Shown: positions 1 to 11,454 of the stretch, in pieces
Numbering within the stretch: the stretch's first letter is position 1
Layout of the letters: the number at the start of each line of letters is the position of its first letter
Source: Archivesica marissinica
Taxonomy: Eukaryota; Mollusca; Bivalvia; Venerida; Vesicomyidae
Length of the DNA stretch: 64,000 bases
Reading direction: 5' to 3'
NCBI GenBank assembly: GCA_014843695.1
Contig: CM026387.1
Coordinates: 64,541,708 to 64,605,707, forward strand
Position numbers and translations under genes: made by a program
Notes under the pieces: model-generated
The model's database searches: none
The model's input: only the letters and a program-made list of their open reading frames with translations
What the model was told of the DNA's origin: nothing

Positions 1-712
1 TCTTGGGGCTGACACCCATGTTGCAGAGTCATCGACACATTGCGATAATTCTGCTTTTGCATGCGGGTTTTTTAGTTTAGAGTTGTAATCGTCAATGGCA
101 TTTTGAAGTGTATTCATAAATAGACTGAACAGGATAGGTGATAATACGCTACCTTGGGGGCAGCCATTAATGGTTTCCACTATTTCTGATAGATGGCCAT
201 TTTGTTTGACCTTTATTTTTCTGTGTCTGAGAAAATCTGCTATCCATTTAAGTATTCTTCCTCTTATGCCTATATGCTTTAAGTAGTTTAATATCCCCCC
301 TATCCATAATTTATCAAATGCATTGCTTAGGTCTAAGAAAATTGCTATTAGATAATTGCGACTGGCTTGGGCTTTTTTGCAGTCAGATTCCAATCTTGTT
401 AGATTGTCCTCGCAAGAGTGGTTCGCTCGGCATCCGGATTGATACTTAGATATTAGATTGTTCGTTTCTAGGAAATTGCAAAGACGGGGTTTTATCATTT
501 TTTGTATTAGTTTAGTGAATGTTGACGTTAATGTGATAGGTCTGTATGAGGCTGGGTCTGTTTTATCTTTGTTTGGTTTAAGTATAGGTATAATAATAGC
601 TTCACTCCATGAGTCTGGTGATGAGTTTGTTTTCCATGATTGGTTAAATAATTGAAGTAGTGTATTTTTACTTTCTAGTAATTTGATTAATAAAGTTCGT
701 TTCTTATATACA
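1..712 (-). mobile_element. Non-LTR retrotransposon reverse transcriptase fragment (LINE, jockey/CR1-like)
   Basis: Read on the minus strand, one frame is open from about 705 down to the window edge. It carries reverse-transcriptase blocks in order: a PILKPNKDKTDPASYRPIT-like block, SKYQSGCRANHSC, FLDLSNAFDKLW (catalytic Asp block A), GCPQGSVLSPILFSLF, and then CVDDS in the position of the usual F/YADD box. A minus-strand stop near 710 marks the 5' truncation, and the element runs off the left edge. The frame has no internal stop over about 235 codons, so this copy is fairly young. The catalytic box reads VDD instead of ADD, which could be a clade feature or a mutation. The exact LINE clade cannot be assigned by eye. 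Confidence 0.85.
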
Positions 713-1321
713 GATCAGCGATGGTCGAGTAGACGCTAGACGCCGTAACATCTGTTGCGTTACCTAATATTATTAAGATTTTCCGCTCATCAAAAGATTC
801 GGCCAATTACACAACTGGCCACATGTGCAATCAGTCCTGATAATTAATCTTTCCCGCGCAAAAATGGATATTTTAGGCGCGAAAATGATAGCAGACGATA
901 TGCATAAGACAAATATATAACTATAGTACACGGTAAATCAATGATGTCGTATATTAAATAGATTAATGTATGTATACAATACATTACTATTTATATATGA
1001 CAATAATAACATTTCGTGCACATATTGTTTGTTTTTCATATATTTTGCACAATCATTCCTACCTGGAATAGAAATTTGAATTCGTCCGCCATCGGACGAA
1101 TTACAAATGTTCACTCCATCCAGTATACAATAAAACATAATTATGAAATAACACATCGTAAATCATACAATTTTTTTTCGTAAGAACTAACATAGTTATG
1201 GGATGAATGCGTCTGTGTGTAAAGACAGTTTGTTTATAAAGTGAGAAGGATATTTTGTGAATTTGATCGTTTTATAGACATTTTATCGTGGAGTCTTAGC
1301 ATGGACATAATGTAAGATAGA
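713..1321. other. AT-rich stretch with no recognised gene
   Basis: I see no coding region supported by homology. A perfect hairpin with 10-bp arms (AATTCGTCCG / CGGACGAATT) and a CCAT loop lies at 1079-1102. The right part may be the untranslated leader of the LINE that follows. Confidence 0.5.
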
Positions 1322-1911
1322 GTGCTATTTTATGTGAATAGCTTGAAGGTGAACTTTTGCATTTTGTTGCTTTTGAAGACATCTGTTCTCAAATGTTATC
1401 ACCTGTGTTTCTATTTATATATACGTAATCTCAGAGAATCGAACAATGAGAACGTTAAGACGAAGGTGAATACGTTATTTCGAGATGGACTAAAAGTCAG
1501 AGACGTGTCCGTTATTATCGCTGAACGTAAGGAATCTTCCGATGATAGACCTGGGGTGATTGTAATCACGTTTAAATCTGCCAGTGACAAGAACAAGATC
1601 ATGACTGTGAAAAACAAACTCAAATACAATCAACAATACTCCAAGGTATATATCATGACCAGTCTAAAAGTGACAGAGTGATGGCAGATAACTTTCGAGC
1701 TATTTTGGCTGCATTGAAACATAGTGATACTAACCTCTCACTTCGTGGTTCCAGGATCGTACGTAACACTAATACTCGTCAGAATACAGGCCGTAGTGAC
1801 ACGCGTATACAAGGTCATGACTCAAGGCCTAATCGTGGTGAACGTGACCTTCAGAATAGACAGACTAACCGCAATCAATCGCATGGGGCTAGGGGTAAAC
1901 AAGATAGTTAA
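1322..1911 (+). pseudogene. LINE ORF1-like protein remnant
   Basis: Two overlapping open segments, 1322-1681 and 1678-1911. The first includes NTLFRDGLKVRDVSVIIAER and PGVIVITFKSASDK, which read like the RRM-type fold of LINE ORF1 proteins (beta-alpha-beta with a basic context). The second is very polar, rich in R, N, Q and D, like the nucleic-acid-binding tails of such proteins. The two segments overlap at ATGA (1678-1681), which may be the original junction or a frameshift. The assignment rests on position in front of the endonuclease and on composition, so it is moderate. Confidence 0.5.
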
Positions 1912-1956
1912 CACAGGGGTTCACAGCACGGTCCTCAGAGATCCGTATATCGTCAA

Positions 1957-3018
1957 TAGGTATCAGCAAGTTTCTGGAATGTTCGTGGTTGGTCAACTAT
2001 CCCTTTAAGTGACAATTTTCAGTTAAGAGCCGCCTGTATTGAAAATAGTGATCTTGATATAGTGGGCATCGTTGAAACCCACCTTAGGAACAGCGACATT
2101 TTATCTCTTGAAGGATACCAGTGGTTTGGGCACAACTGTCTACGTATTCATAAGAACGCAAGATCAGGTTCCGGTGGAGTCGGTTTCCTTATCAAAAATG
2201 ACTTGTGCACTACTTTTGGTATTTCAGTATTAAGTGATTACCATGTGTGTTACATTCCTCCGGAACATTCCTCACGTCAAGTCGACGCTAATGTGTTTTT
2301 TGAAAATCTTCTTACATATTTTTATTTGTACCAGCATACCGGTCTTGTTTTTATTTGTGGGGATTTTAATAGTAGATGCGGAGATCTTGATGATTTTATT
2401 GCTGGTGTCGATAATATTGAACATAGGGTTGTCAAAGATTTTAAGTCTAATTTTTATGGAGAACTGTTCATCGATTTCTTAATTAATACCAATATGTGTA
2501 TGTTGAATGGAAGGTGTACCGAAATATCAAATGATTTTACGTCTGTGTCTGTTAAAGGATGTTCCGTTGTCGATTACTGCATTGCTACCCATAATGACAT
2601 TGACCAATTTTCTGATTTCAATGTTAAACGAACGGGTGAGCTCGTAAGTGAAATCAGTAATTTGTCAAACTTTGTTACACCTGGAATGCCAGACCATTCG
2701 TTGTTAACATGGATATTGAATGTTGCTGATGCAAACATTGTTAACGAGGAAGATAGTGTATCTTCTTTTGACAAGTTTGCTCTGAATACCATTTCAAATA
2801 CTTTCATGTCAAATTCTGAAACCGTTCAATGTATAAACGATGTTATTGCTGCTCTAGAACATAGCTTGCAAATACAATCAGATATAAATGGTATATATGG
2901 TGCTTTTTATAATATTGTCAAACTTAATATGTATGATAGCATTCCTTATAAAACTATCAAAACTGGGTTCAATAATAAGAAGCGAAAACCGGGTAAACCT
3001 TTCAGAGTTATGGTCTAA
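1957..3018 (+). pseudogene. LINE apurinic-type endonuclease domain (ORF2, N-terminal)
   Basis: The frame is open from just after a TAG at about 1955 to 3018. It contains exo-endo-phosphatase motifs in order: FWNVRGW (Asn), VGIVETHL (catalytic Glu), VFICGDFNSRCGD (Asp/Asn), SVVDYCIA (Asp) and MPDHSLL (terminal Asp-His). In target-primed retrotransposition this domain nicks the target DNA. Compared with related elements, the segment between GGVGFLIKND and VCYIPPEHSSR looks shortened by some 20 residues, removing strands between the Glu and GDFN motifs. The frame then breaks before the reverse transcriptase. Confidence 0.8.
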
Positions 3019-3359
3019 CATATGTTTAGCTGAAAGAGAGTGGATTAAATGCAATGACCGCAATAGTAAAGTGAGATTAAAAGCTGAATTTGTCTCAGTC
3101 CGTAAGACATTTGACGGGGAAATTCAACGAGCAAAACGACGTCATTGGTATTCTATACGACTTAATGCAGGAATGTGATACAAATCAGTCCAATTTTTGG
3201 AAGTCTATAGGCAAAATTGGGGTTAACAGTAAATCTAAACGTATACCTATGATAATTGTTAATGCAGATGGTTCTACCACGGCTAACACCACTGATGTAC
3301 TGAATAGGTTGAAAACTGATTTTGGAAACCTTTTTATATCTGGAAATAGTACTAGCTGA
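2888..3359 (+). pseudogene. LINE ORF2 linker, frameshifted
   Basis: The region between the endonuclease and reverse transcriptase continues in two other frames, 2888-3178 (ending RAKRRHWYSIRLNAGM) and 3090-3359 (NQSNFWKSIGKIG and following). The N-x-FW-K pattern just before the RT is typical of LINE ORF2 linkers. At least two indels separate it from its neighbours. Confidence 0.7.
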
Positions 3360-4383
3360 TAGCACATCTATAGAAAATATCGATATCAATTCTTCAGGAT
3401 GTTTTAATGGTAGTATTTCTATCTTAGAAGTAAAGAAGGCCGTCGCCGGTGCTAATCGTGGTAAAGCTTGTGGTTACGATACAATTCCAGCCGAAGTTAT
3501 CAAGAATGACGTGTGTATTGTATTTATGCATTCTCTGTTTAATGTTTGTTTTCATAACAGTACCGTACCATCAATATGGGGTAAATGTATTATTAATCCC
3601 ATACCTAAGACGTCGTCAAATGATCCTAGAGACCCATTGTCTTATAGGGGTATATTATTAGCGTCATCTTTGTATAAAATATACTGCTCAATTATTAATG
3701 GTAGACTGACGAAATGGTCAGAAGATAACAACAAGATAACGGATGAACAGAATGGCCTCCGAAAGAACAGAAGTACGGTTGATCATATTTCATCTTTAAC
3801 AAGTTTAATTGATACCAGGAAAAAGAACAATAAATCTACTTACTGCGCCTTTATTGATTTACGGAAAGCATACGATTTCATTAATATATCTAAATTATGG
3901 AAACGTCTGACGGATATTGGTGTTTCAGGAAAACTATATTTATCCATAAAGTCACTATATTCATCCGTTTCTTCTTGTGTCCGTGTTAACAGCCTGCATA
4001 CCGATTGGTTCGATGTAAATTGTGGTCTTCGTCAAGGGTGCATACTCTCACCATTATTGTTTAACCTCTACATAAATGATCTTGCCATTTATTTGAAATC
4101 TTTTGGAAAAGGTATTGTCTGTTATTATGACACTATATGTATTATGATATATGCTGATGATATTGTGCTACTTGCCGAATCTGAGCATGACTTACAATTG
4201 CTGTTAAATGCATTACATGACTGGTGCAATAGAAATGACATGCTTGTAAATAATGATAAAAGTAATATTGTACATTTTCGTAAACAGTCTAGTCCAAAGA
4301 CAAACTTTATATTTATTTGTGGCAACACTGTCCTGAAAATAGTAGAAAAATACATGTATCTTGGTATGTTAATAGAAGAATAG
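3322..4383 (+). pseudogene. LINE reverse transcriptase (ORF2, C-terminal part)
   Basis: A 353-codon open frame contains reverse-transcriptase blocks: NRGKACGYDTIPAEVIK, PLSYRGILLASSLYKIYCS, EQNGLRKNRSTVDH, CAFIDLRKAYDFI (block A Asp), GLRQGCILSPLLFNLYINDL, and IYADDIVLLAESE (catalytic ADD), followed by the NNDKSNIVHFR block. All core catalytic motifs are present. The frame stops at 4381-4383 soon after MYLGMLIEE, so the C-terminal region is cut by a stop. The domain copies LINE RNA at the target site. The copy as a whole is dead because of upstream frameshifts. Confidence 0.9.
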
Positions 4384-4880
4384 TAGAAATTATGAGATTA
4401 AGTGCCAAAACCTGTTTTAATATTCTACAAAGACGTTATTTTTACCTTTGTACATAATACTTCAATTTTTCTTAATAATCCAATGTATTTTTAATACCAG
4501 CTGAATAGTCTATGCTAATCAGTTCAATTCTGAGCTGATCAGAGTTGATATTTGCTTTTTCAAAACATTTTTTAATATGCGCAATAGTGTTCTCATACAA
4601 TCACCAGCATTAATTTTTATGATATCATTTAGATTGTAAGCTTATTTTAGGTTAGATTAGCGTAGGCTATTCAGATTTATCATGTGTTGTTTACAAATAC
4701 ATGTATGTATATATATACATGTGTTATATCATACTATATTATTACAACTGCATAGTGTGATGTGTTTTATACTTTGATAAATACCGTCTCTTGTAACTCA
4801 TTTATGAGTGGCAATGTACTATACCATGTAATATTTTAATGTTGTTCTGTTATTGTTGTACATTGATGAGACATAAATAA

Positions 4881-5111
4881 ATAAATAAATATACAATAAC
4901 AATAATATATCTTTCGCTAGGTACCAACATTCTAATCATAGAGGCAATACTTATTTACCGAACTAAGTACATTTACTAATTCACCAATCACAATCACTGA
5001 ACTCTACTTAGAAAATCGGCCAGAACATTTTGAATCCCTTTGATATGTTTAACTGTAAAGTTTAAGTCTTAATAAAGCATTCTTCTTCTTCTTCTTCTTC
5101 TTCTTCTTCTT
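4881..5111. repeat. AT-rich stretch ending in a (TTC)n microsatellite
   Basis: Pure TTC repeats run from 5081 to 5111. They directly follow CTTAATAAAGCA, so this may be the 3' end and simple-repeat tail of another retroelement. Nothing else is recognised between the LINE tail and here. Confidence 0.75.
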
Positions 5112-5686
5112 TAATGGTCGGATTAAATTCTGAGAGACACAGTGCCCATCTTAAGAGGCGTTGATTAGTCGTTTTCGACAAGAGGGCTATGATCCGAATG
5201 GATTAGCGTTTTGCTAGTGCTTATGTATACCCGAAAATGTTGGATACCGGCCACTATGGCTAACAATTCCTTCTCTATTGTAGAGTAATTTCTTTCCCGT
5301 GGGACAAGTTTTCGTGAATAAAATGCTACTGGGTGTGATACTTGGCCAACGGTCTGAGTCAGTACAGCCGAGATTCCTAAGTCTGAAGCATCAGTTAGAG
5401 TTCGAAGTCAGAGGCCTTCAGTATGGGTTTACTAGCTAAAGCTTTCTTCAATGCCTCGAAAGCAAGTTGATGTGTATCGCCTCACTGAGGTATGATGCTC
5501 CCTGATCGCTTGCCTTTTAATAAGTCAGTTAGGGGAGCGGCTATTTCAGCGAACCGGGGAATGAATTTCCTGTAAAATCCCACTGATCCCAGATATCCCC
5601 ATAATTGTGTCTTGGTCTGTGGGGAGATATATTATTAATACACTCAACTTTGCTGGATATTGGTTTGATTTCCTCCTAATTTGATC
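5112..5686 (-). pseudogene. Gypsy RT connection and RNase H remnant
   Basis: Reading minus strand across stops gives the connection segment (YPAKLS-like, LWGYLGSVGFYRKFIPRFAE), then TDASDLGISAVL (RNase H first Asp), HPVAFYSRKLVPRERNYST with a Glu-rich EKELLAIV continuation, and SDHSPL followed by NQRLLRWAL. This is the usual gypsy RNase H domain, which removes RNA from the hybrid. It ends near the TTC repeat at 5111. Confidence 0.8.
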
Positions 5687-5804
5687 CTAATTCGTGTCAT
5701 ATAAGCAAGTTGCTTTCTCCTCAATCCTAAATGTATTTTCTTATTGTGATCATTATACTATGTATGTTCATTGAAATAAAATATTGTTTAAACTAATTCG
5801 TGTC
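5687..5804 (+). mobile_element. 94-bp retroelement-like insertion with 12-bp target-site duplication
   Basis: The 12-mer CTAATTCGTGTC occurs at 5687-5698 and again at 5793-5804, and the 94 bp between them interrupt the gypsy RT reading. The insert ends in ATTGAAATAAAATATTG followed by T and A runs, like the 3' end of a polyadenylated or LINE-mobilised RNA in + orientation. Source unknown. Confidence 0.7.
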
Positions 5805-6574
5805 CCAAGTAGGTGACTGTTCCCGACCCAATTTTACATTTCTTCGGGTTCAAAGTAACATCACTATCCTCTAGTTTCTGAAAGGTCCAATCCAAGTGAT
5901 TTAAGTGTTGTGACCAAATATTGGATCGAATAGCAATATCATCCAGATATGCGTCGGCAAATCTATCACGGATGGGTTCTCCTGGGGACTGAGCGATGGT
6001 CTCGTTTATGGCCCGTTGGAAGGTAACTCCACCATTTTAAAAACCAAATGGTAGCGCTAATGGTTCAAATAAGCACCATGGTGTGATGAACGCAGCAATT
6101 TCACTAGCTCGAGGGGTTAGAGGGATCTGCCAGTATCCTCGGTTCAGATCGATAATGGATATCAGGCTCAAACCTGCGACCTGATCAATTAAATCGTCTA
6201 GTCTAGGGATGGGGAAAGCTTCTCCTCGTGTCAGATTATTAATTGTTCGATAATCAATACACGGTCGCCATTCCGAGTCTGATTTTCGTACCAATATAAT
6301 GGGGGGAGGCCCAGTGGCTTCTGCACGGGCGGATAATTCCTAACTCCAACATTTTATCTAGCTCGGTCTTTAATATTTGGTTCTTTTCTGGAGACATGCG
6401 GTAATAAGGCTGGACTATGGGCGATGCACCTTGCACATCAATATCATGGGTAACACTGTGGAAACATCCCAGTTTTCCAGAGAATAGACGGGGGTAACGG
6501 TCTAACAACTGATTAATCTCATCCCTGTGGTCTGGGAGTAAATGAGTAATATCCGGCCGGGTTTTCCTAGGCAC
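5805..6574 (-). pseudogene. Gypsy reverse transcriptase
   Basis: The 6574-6254 segment reads LLDRYPRLFSGKLGCFHSVT, PIVQPYYRMSPEK and MLELGIIRPCRSHWASP, the N-terminal RT approach. After a frameshift near 6294, WRPCIDYRTINN, FPIPRLDDLIDQ and IIDLNRGYWQIPL follow (catalytic Asp in IIDL), then LPFGF, a TAA, NGGVTFQRAI, and YLDDIAIRS (catalytic YLDD), then LNPKKCKIG and TYLGHE. All active-site motifs can be seen, interrupted by one frameshift and at least one stop. Confidence 0.9.
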
Positions 6575-6628
6575 ATATTCAAGAGGACTGCAAGGATCGA
6601 ACTCTGACTCAATTTCAGTAGGGGCTTG

Positions 6629-6892
6629 TTAATCTAATAAGGTAGGGTATAGGGGCTCATACCTCGTACTACTATCAGCTATCGCCGCACCTTCCTCCCT
6701 ACCTGCCCAAGGCTTTAACTGATTTACATGCATAACCCGATATTTCATTCTTTTGTCAGGCATGTAAATAATATAGGTATGCGACGATACGTTTTCGTGA
6801 ATTGGATACGGTCCCTGGAGTGCATTCTTCAGCTTAATACCTTTTAACGGTAATCTAACTAACACTAATTCACCACGCTGGAATACACGCAT
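6629..6892 (-). pseudogene. Gypsy integrase C-terminal region
   Basis: An 87-codon open segment reads VFQRGELVLVRLPLKGIKLK, then GPYPIHENVSSHTYII and MHVNQLKPWAGR. This is the 'GD-VLVR ... GPY-V ... HVNRLKPY' module that follows the integrase core in gypsy elements and helps bind DNA. It ends in TAA at 6629-6631. Reading past that stop in the same frame gives an acidic linker and then the RT N-terminus, so the stop is a point mutation inside one polyprotein. Confidence 0.85.
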
Positions 6893-6999
6893 TTTCGCTT
6901 TCTTACTTCTATCATACTTGGTTTTACAACGGTCTGCGGCCTGTTAGACATTCTCACTGGCATCTCGTAACGCTAAAGCAAATCTATGGCATAATTATT

Positions 7000-7350
7000 G
7001 TACATAGTTATCTATGGTATTTCCTTCGTCTCGCTAATTTCTAGCCCACAGGTCATAAGTGGAATCTAAGTTATCTATAGGTTCGCGACCATACAGAAGG
7101 TGGAAGGGGGAATATCCTGTACTAGAGTGCTCTGCACTTCTGTATGCAAATACTAGCCAGGGTAGCATCACATCCCACGGCTCTATAGTGGTCTCTCCCA
7201 GGATCCTAAGCATACTTTTTCAATGTGGCGTTATATTTCTCTATTGAACCGTTAGTTTGAGATCTGTAGCTGCTACTAGTTAAATGACGTATATCATTCT
7301 CGTCTAGGAAGCGTGTACATGTTTCAGCTATGAGAATTCACAGTGGAAAA
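7000..7350 (-). pseudogene. Gypsy integrase catalytic core, partial
   Basis: Frames broken by stops read CTRFLDENDIRHLTSSSYR, then SQTNGSIEKYNATLKKYA (the region of the catalytic Glu: QTNGSIEK), then PWLVFAYRSAEHSSTGYSP and FHLLYGREP. These are hallmark phrases of gypsy/retroviral-type integrase cores. The N-terminal half of the core with the first two Asp residues is not seen, so a deletion is likely. Confidence 0.8.
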
Positions 7351-7402
7351 CCCCAGACTCTGTTTACTAACCAGGTCTTACTATGTCCCTGGTGTCTCAT
7401 AC

Positions 7403-7870
7403 TTAAAATGTTATGGGTAGTCCCGTTATCTGATCTCGGAATCCCCGTGGAACTATCACCTGATCATATATTTTCCTGGTTTGAGTCTTGGACGGGTCTT
7501 GAGGTTGTTTTCGCCTTATAAGCAGACGGGGTTCGAGCTGGATGTAATATCCTTGCCGAATAGGTGTTCCTTCATGAGCCATCTCCCAGAGGGGTGCTAG
7601 GGTCGAGTCCTTATTCTGTTCTTGCATCAATTTATCAGGACTCAACTCATCAATAGAACGGATACCTTGAGGTTTCTCTTTACTAGCTTTCTCAGGGGGG
7701 AGTCGATCGCAATTGTATTCCGGAAAGGTAATATATCTTGATACGTAATTATATTTTCTGAGTCGGGTACGGATGTGACGGTTTCATCCAACGGGATAAT
7801 TATGTTATTAGAGCGTGTGATTACGCCACAGGTAATTAAAGGGGGAGTGTCACAATCGGTGCCTATTATT
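7403..7870 (-). pseudogene. Gypsy protease end and integrase N-terminal region
   Basis: From about 7870 down, one frame reads ILIIGTDCDTPPLITCGVIT and then an acidic linker, like the end of a retroviral-type protease plus spacer. The frame at 7645-7403 reads DSTLAPLWEMA, YYIQLEPRLLIRRKQPQD and IYDQVIVPRGFRDQI, the stretch that precedes the zinc-binding HHCC region of gypsy integrases. The HHCC motif itself is missing and the reading is cut at about 7403, which implies a deletion before the catalytic core. Confidence 0.65.
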
Positions 7871-7904
7871 AGGATCTACCCCCGCGGTACATCTATGCAC
7901 AGAC

Positions 7905-8175
7905 GGATCTGTAGTCCAGTGGTAACAGAGTGATCGCAGGTTCGATCCCCCGTCTGACCCTAATACAATTAACAGTCATTCAGATGGGACATTAAACCGA
8001 GGTATTGTGTCGGTGCTTTACACCGTACATGTAAAAGAACCAGAGGAGACTCTGGAATGGATCTCTGTCTCTATCATTGCACTATCCTCCAAAAATCTAA
8101 AATAACTAATCTCTTCAGGAGGTGTCGCTCATATGGGAAGCCAGTAGCGACGATAAATAAACGTAAAACACACAC
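7905..8175 (+). mobile_element. SINE family B (tRNA-derived), near-complete
   Basis: The head reads GTAGTCCAGTGGTAACAG... (A box) and GCAGGTTCGATCCCCCGTCT (B box). A shared body follows with CAGATGGGACATTAAACCG, GTAAAAGAACCAGAGGA and CTCTTCAGGAGGTGTCGCTC. The same body occurs in the reverse direction at 11780-12055, 28290-28570 and 29205-29475, and partly at 44318-44465. Confidence 0.85.
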
Positions 8176-9004
8176 AATTAATCAGGCAATTGTCATCAAC
8201 GATTAATCGACGAAATGATTAATCAGCGCATCACTAGTATGTATTTTACAAAATTAATATGTGTTTTTATGTATTATGCATAGTATAAATAGAAGCATGT
8301 TTCGTAACTTATTCTGTGACAGAAAAACGAACTGCAGTATATAAAATCCGAAAATGAAGTCCACAACGAGATTCGAAGCCATGCATTCAAAAGATATATT
8401 TTATAGTACAGCGACAATTGAAGTTTGTAGACATGTACTATAGCATAATTTATGAGTTTATTAGGCTACGATCTGTTCTTTGCTCCGCATGAAAATTTAA
8501 AGCTTTGAAGTGTGGACCAGAATGTGCTTGTTTGTATGTGATAAGGGAAGGGATTCCACACGTGTGACCCTGACTATAACACTTCAGGTCAGAGTCACCA
8601 TGATTTCTACAGTATATTCTGTATTGTCAAGCATGATGGACGAGATTGATTGATTGGTCGATTTATTTGACGATCGATTGACCTATTATATCTCGTGCAA
8701 TATATGCACGTGTGCATACTAAAATGATACCGTTTTCTGGCTTCCAATATCTTAAGCATTTTATAACTGAGAAAAAGGTTTCCATATTTCTATGCAAGTT
8801 TGAAATTTGATCCGATCTGACATTTGATAATGACGTGTCTGGGGGAGATTGGGGGATTGCTTCTCCTCAACGAAGCCAGGTTTGGTTTCCGATTCCGCTA
8901 GAGCATCCAGAACATATTGATAGTCTCGTGTAACATGAGCGACAGAGGTCGAATAATGCTGAGCACATATGTTTCCAGTCTGGAACAATCAACAATTGAC
9001 GCAG
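8176..9004. other. No recognised feature
   Basis: AT-rich sequence. I see no coding region, RNA gene or clear repeat here. Confidence 0.5.
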
Positions 9005-11454
9005 TATAGTGCACGCTAGTTATGTCGTATTCAATCATGGTTTTATATTGCACGCTAACTATGTCGTATTCAACCATGGTTTATATTGCACGTTATTTAT
9101 GTCGTATTGAACCATGGTATATATTGCCCGCTAGTTATGTCGTATTCAACCAGGGTTTTGTATTGCACGCTAGTTATGTCGTATTCAACCATGGCTTGTA
9201 CTGTGCTATAGCTATGTCGTATTCAACCATGGCTTGTACTGTACGATAGTTATGTCGTATTCAACAATGGCTTGTACTGTACGATGGTTATGTCGTATTC
9301 AACCATGGCTTGTAATGTACGATAATTATGTCGTATTCAACCATGGTTTATAGTGCACGCTAGTTATGTCGTATTCAATCATGGTTTACATGGCACGCTA
9401 GTTATGTCATATTCAACCATGGCTTGTACTGTACGCTAGTTATGTCGTATTCAACCATGGCTTGTACTGTATGATAGTTATGTCGTATTCAACCATGGTT
9501 TGTACTGTACGCTCGGTATGTTGTATTCAATCATGGTTTAATATTGCACGCTAGTCATGTCGTATTCAATCATGGCTTATATTGCATGCTAGTTATGTCG
9601 TATTCAACCATGGTTTGCACTGTACGCTAGTTATGTTGTATTCAATCATGGTTTTATATTGCACGCTAGTCATGTCGTATTCAATCATGGCTTATGTTGC
9701 ATGCTAGTTATGTCGTATTTAATCATGGTTTTATATTGCACGCTAGTTATGTCGTATTTAATCTTGGTTTATGTTGCACGCTAGTTATGTCGTATTCAAC
9801 CATGGTTTGTACTGTACGCTAGTTATGTCGTATTCAACCATGGCTTGTACTGTACGCTAGTTATGTCGTATTCAACCATGGTTTGTACTGTACGCTAGTT
9901 ATGTCGTATTCAACCATGGCTTGTACTGTACGCTAGTTATGTCGTATTCAACCATGGCTTGTACTGTATGATAGTTATGTCGTATTCAACCATGGTTTGT
10001 ACTGTACGCTCGGTATGTTGTATTCAATCATGGTTTAATATTGCACGCTAGTCATGTCGTATTCAATCATGGCTTATATTGCATGCTAGTTATGTCGTAT
10101 TCAACCATGGTTTGTAATGTACGATAATTATGTCGTATTCAACCATGGTTTATATTGTACGCTAGATATGTCGTATTCAACCAGGGTTTTGTAATGCACG
10201 CTAGTTATGTCATATTCAACCATGGCTTGTACTGTAGTATAGTTATGTCGTATTCAACAATGGCTTGTATTGTACGATACTTATGTCGTATTCAACCATG
10301 GTTTATAGTGCACGCTAGTTATGTCGTATTCAATCGTGGTTTTATAGTGCACGTTTGTTATGTCGTATTCAATCCGGGTTTTATATTGCACGCTAACTAT
10401 GTCGTATTCAACCATGGTTTATATTGCACGTTATTTATGTCGTATTGAACCATGGTATATATTGCCCGCTAGTTATGTCGTATTCAACCAGGGTTTTGTA
10501 TTGCACGCTAGTTATGTCGTATTCAACCATGGCTTGTAATGTACGATAGTTATGTCGTATTCAACCATGGCTTGTACTGTACGATAATTATGTCGTATTC
10601 AACCATGGTTTATAGTCCACGCTAGTTATGTCGTATTCAATCATGGTTTACATGGCACGCTAGTTATGTCATATTCAACCATGGCTTGTACTGTACGCTA
10701 GTTATGTCGTATTCAACCATGGCTTATATTGCAGGCTAGTTATGTCGTATTCAACCATGGTTTGCACTGTACGCTAGTTATGTTGTATTCAATCATGGTT
10801 TTATATTGCACGCTAGTCATGTCGTATTCAATCATGGCTTATGTTGCATGCTAGTTATGTCGTATTTAATCATGGTTTTATATTGCACGCTAGTTATGTC
10901 ATATTTAATCTCGGTTTATGTTGCACGCTAGTTATGTCGTATTCAACCATGGTTTGTAATGTACGATAATTATGTCGTATGCAACCATAGTTTATAGTGC
11001 ACGCTAGTTATGTCGTATTAAATCATGGGTTTACATGGCACGCTAGTTATGTCATATTCAACCATGGCTTGTACTGTACAATAATTATGTCGTATTCAAC
11101 CATAGTTTATAGTGCACACTAGTTATGTCGTATTCAACCATGGTTTATATTGCACGTTATTTATGTCGTATTCAACCATGGTTTATATTGTACGCTTGAT
11201 ATGTCGTATTCAACCAGGGTTTTGTAATGCACGCTAGTTATGTCATATTCAACCATGGCTTGTACTGTAGTATAGTTATGTCGTATTCAACAATGGCTTG
11301 TATTGTACGATACTTATGTCGTATTCAACCATGGTTTATAGTGCACGCTAGTTATGTCGTATTCAATCATGGTTTACATGGCACGCTAGTTATGTCATAT
11401 TCAACCATGGCTTGTACTGTACTATAGTTATGTCGTATTCAACCATGGCTTGTA
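9005..11454. repeat. 38-bp tandem array (about 64 copies)
   Basis: The core phrase TATGTCGTATTCAACCATGG recurs every 38 bp, for example the GGCTTG steps at 9421 and 9459. Variants (TTTATATTGCACG, CTTGTACTGTACG) come in repeated blocks, for example 9466-9600 again at 9961-10105, so there is higher-order structure. The right end runs straight into a SINE-A head fragment at about 11455. It lies just upstream of the DUF21 gene. Confidence 0.95.

Larger units (their letters stand above)
1322..4880 (+). mobile_element. Decayed full-length-like LINE (ORF1-like + endonuclease + reverse transcriptase)
   Basis: The pieces of a non-LTR retrotransposon lie in order on the + strand: an ORF1-like region (1322-1911), an apurinic endonuclease domain (about 1972-2730), a linker split over frames (2888-3359) and a reverse transcriptase (3322-4383). 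The end is a 3' untranslated region finishing in a short (AAAT)n tail at about 4870-4890, typical of LINE 3' ends. At least three frameshifts and stop codons show that it is dead. The endonuclease-RT order puts it in the APE-type LINEs. The wording resembles the L2/CR1 group, but I do not assign a clade. Confidence 0.85.
5112..7904 (-). mobile_element. Ty3/gypsy-type LTR retrotransposon remnant with integrase upstream of RT (Gmr1-like order)
   Basis: On the minus strand, going down in coordinate, I read a protease-end-like stretch (about 7870-7660), integrase N-terminal region (7645-7403), integrase core (about 7350-7000), integrase C-terminal region (6892-6629), reverse transcriptase (6574-5800) and RNase H (about 5640-5112). 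The residues are gypsy-type (CIDYRTINN, YLDD), but the order PR-INT-RT-RH is the copia order. Gmr1-type gypsy elements are known to have this order. The junction is direct: the integrase C-terminus and the RT N-terminus are in the same frame with one TAA between them. Many stops and frameshifts make it dead. I see no LTRs; the upstream end abuts a SINE at 7905. Confidence 0.85.

Noticed and set aside
458..655. 65-codon + strand ORF
   Set aside because: Antisense shadow of the minus-strand reverse transcriptase.
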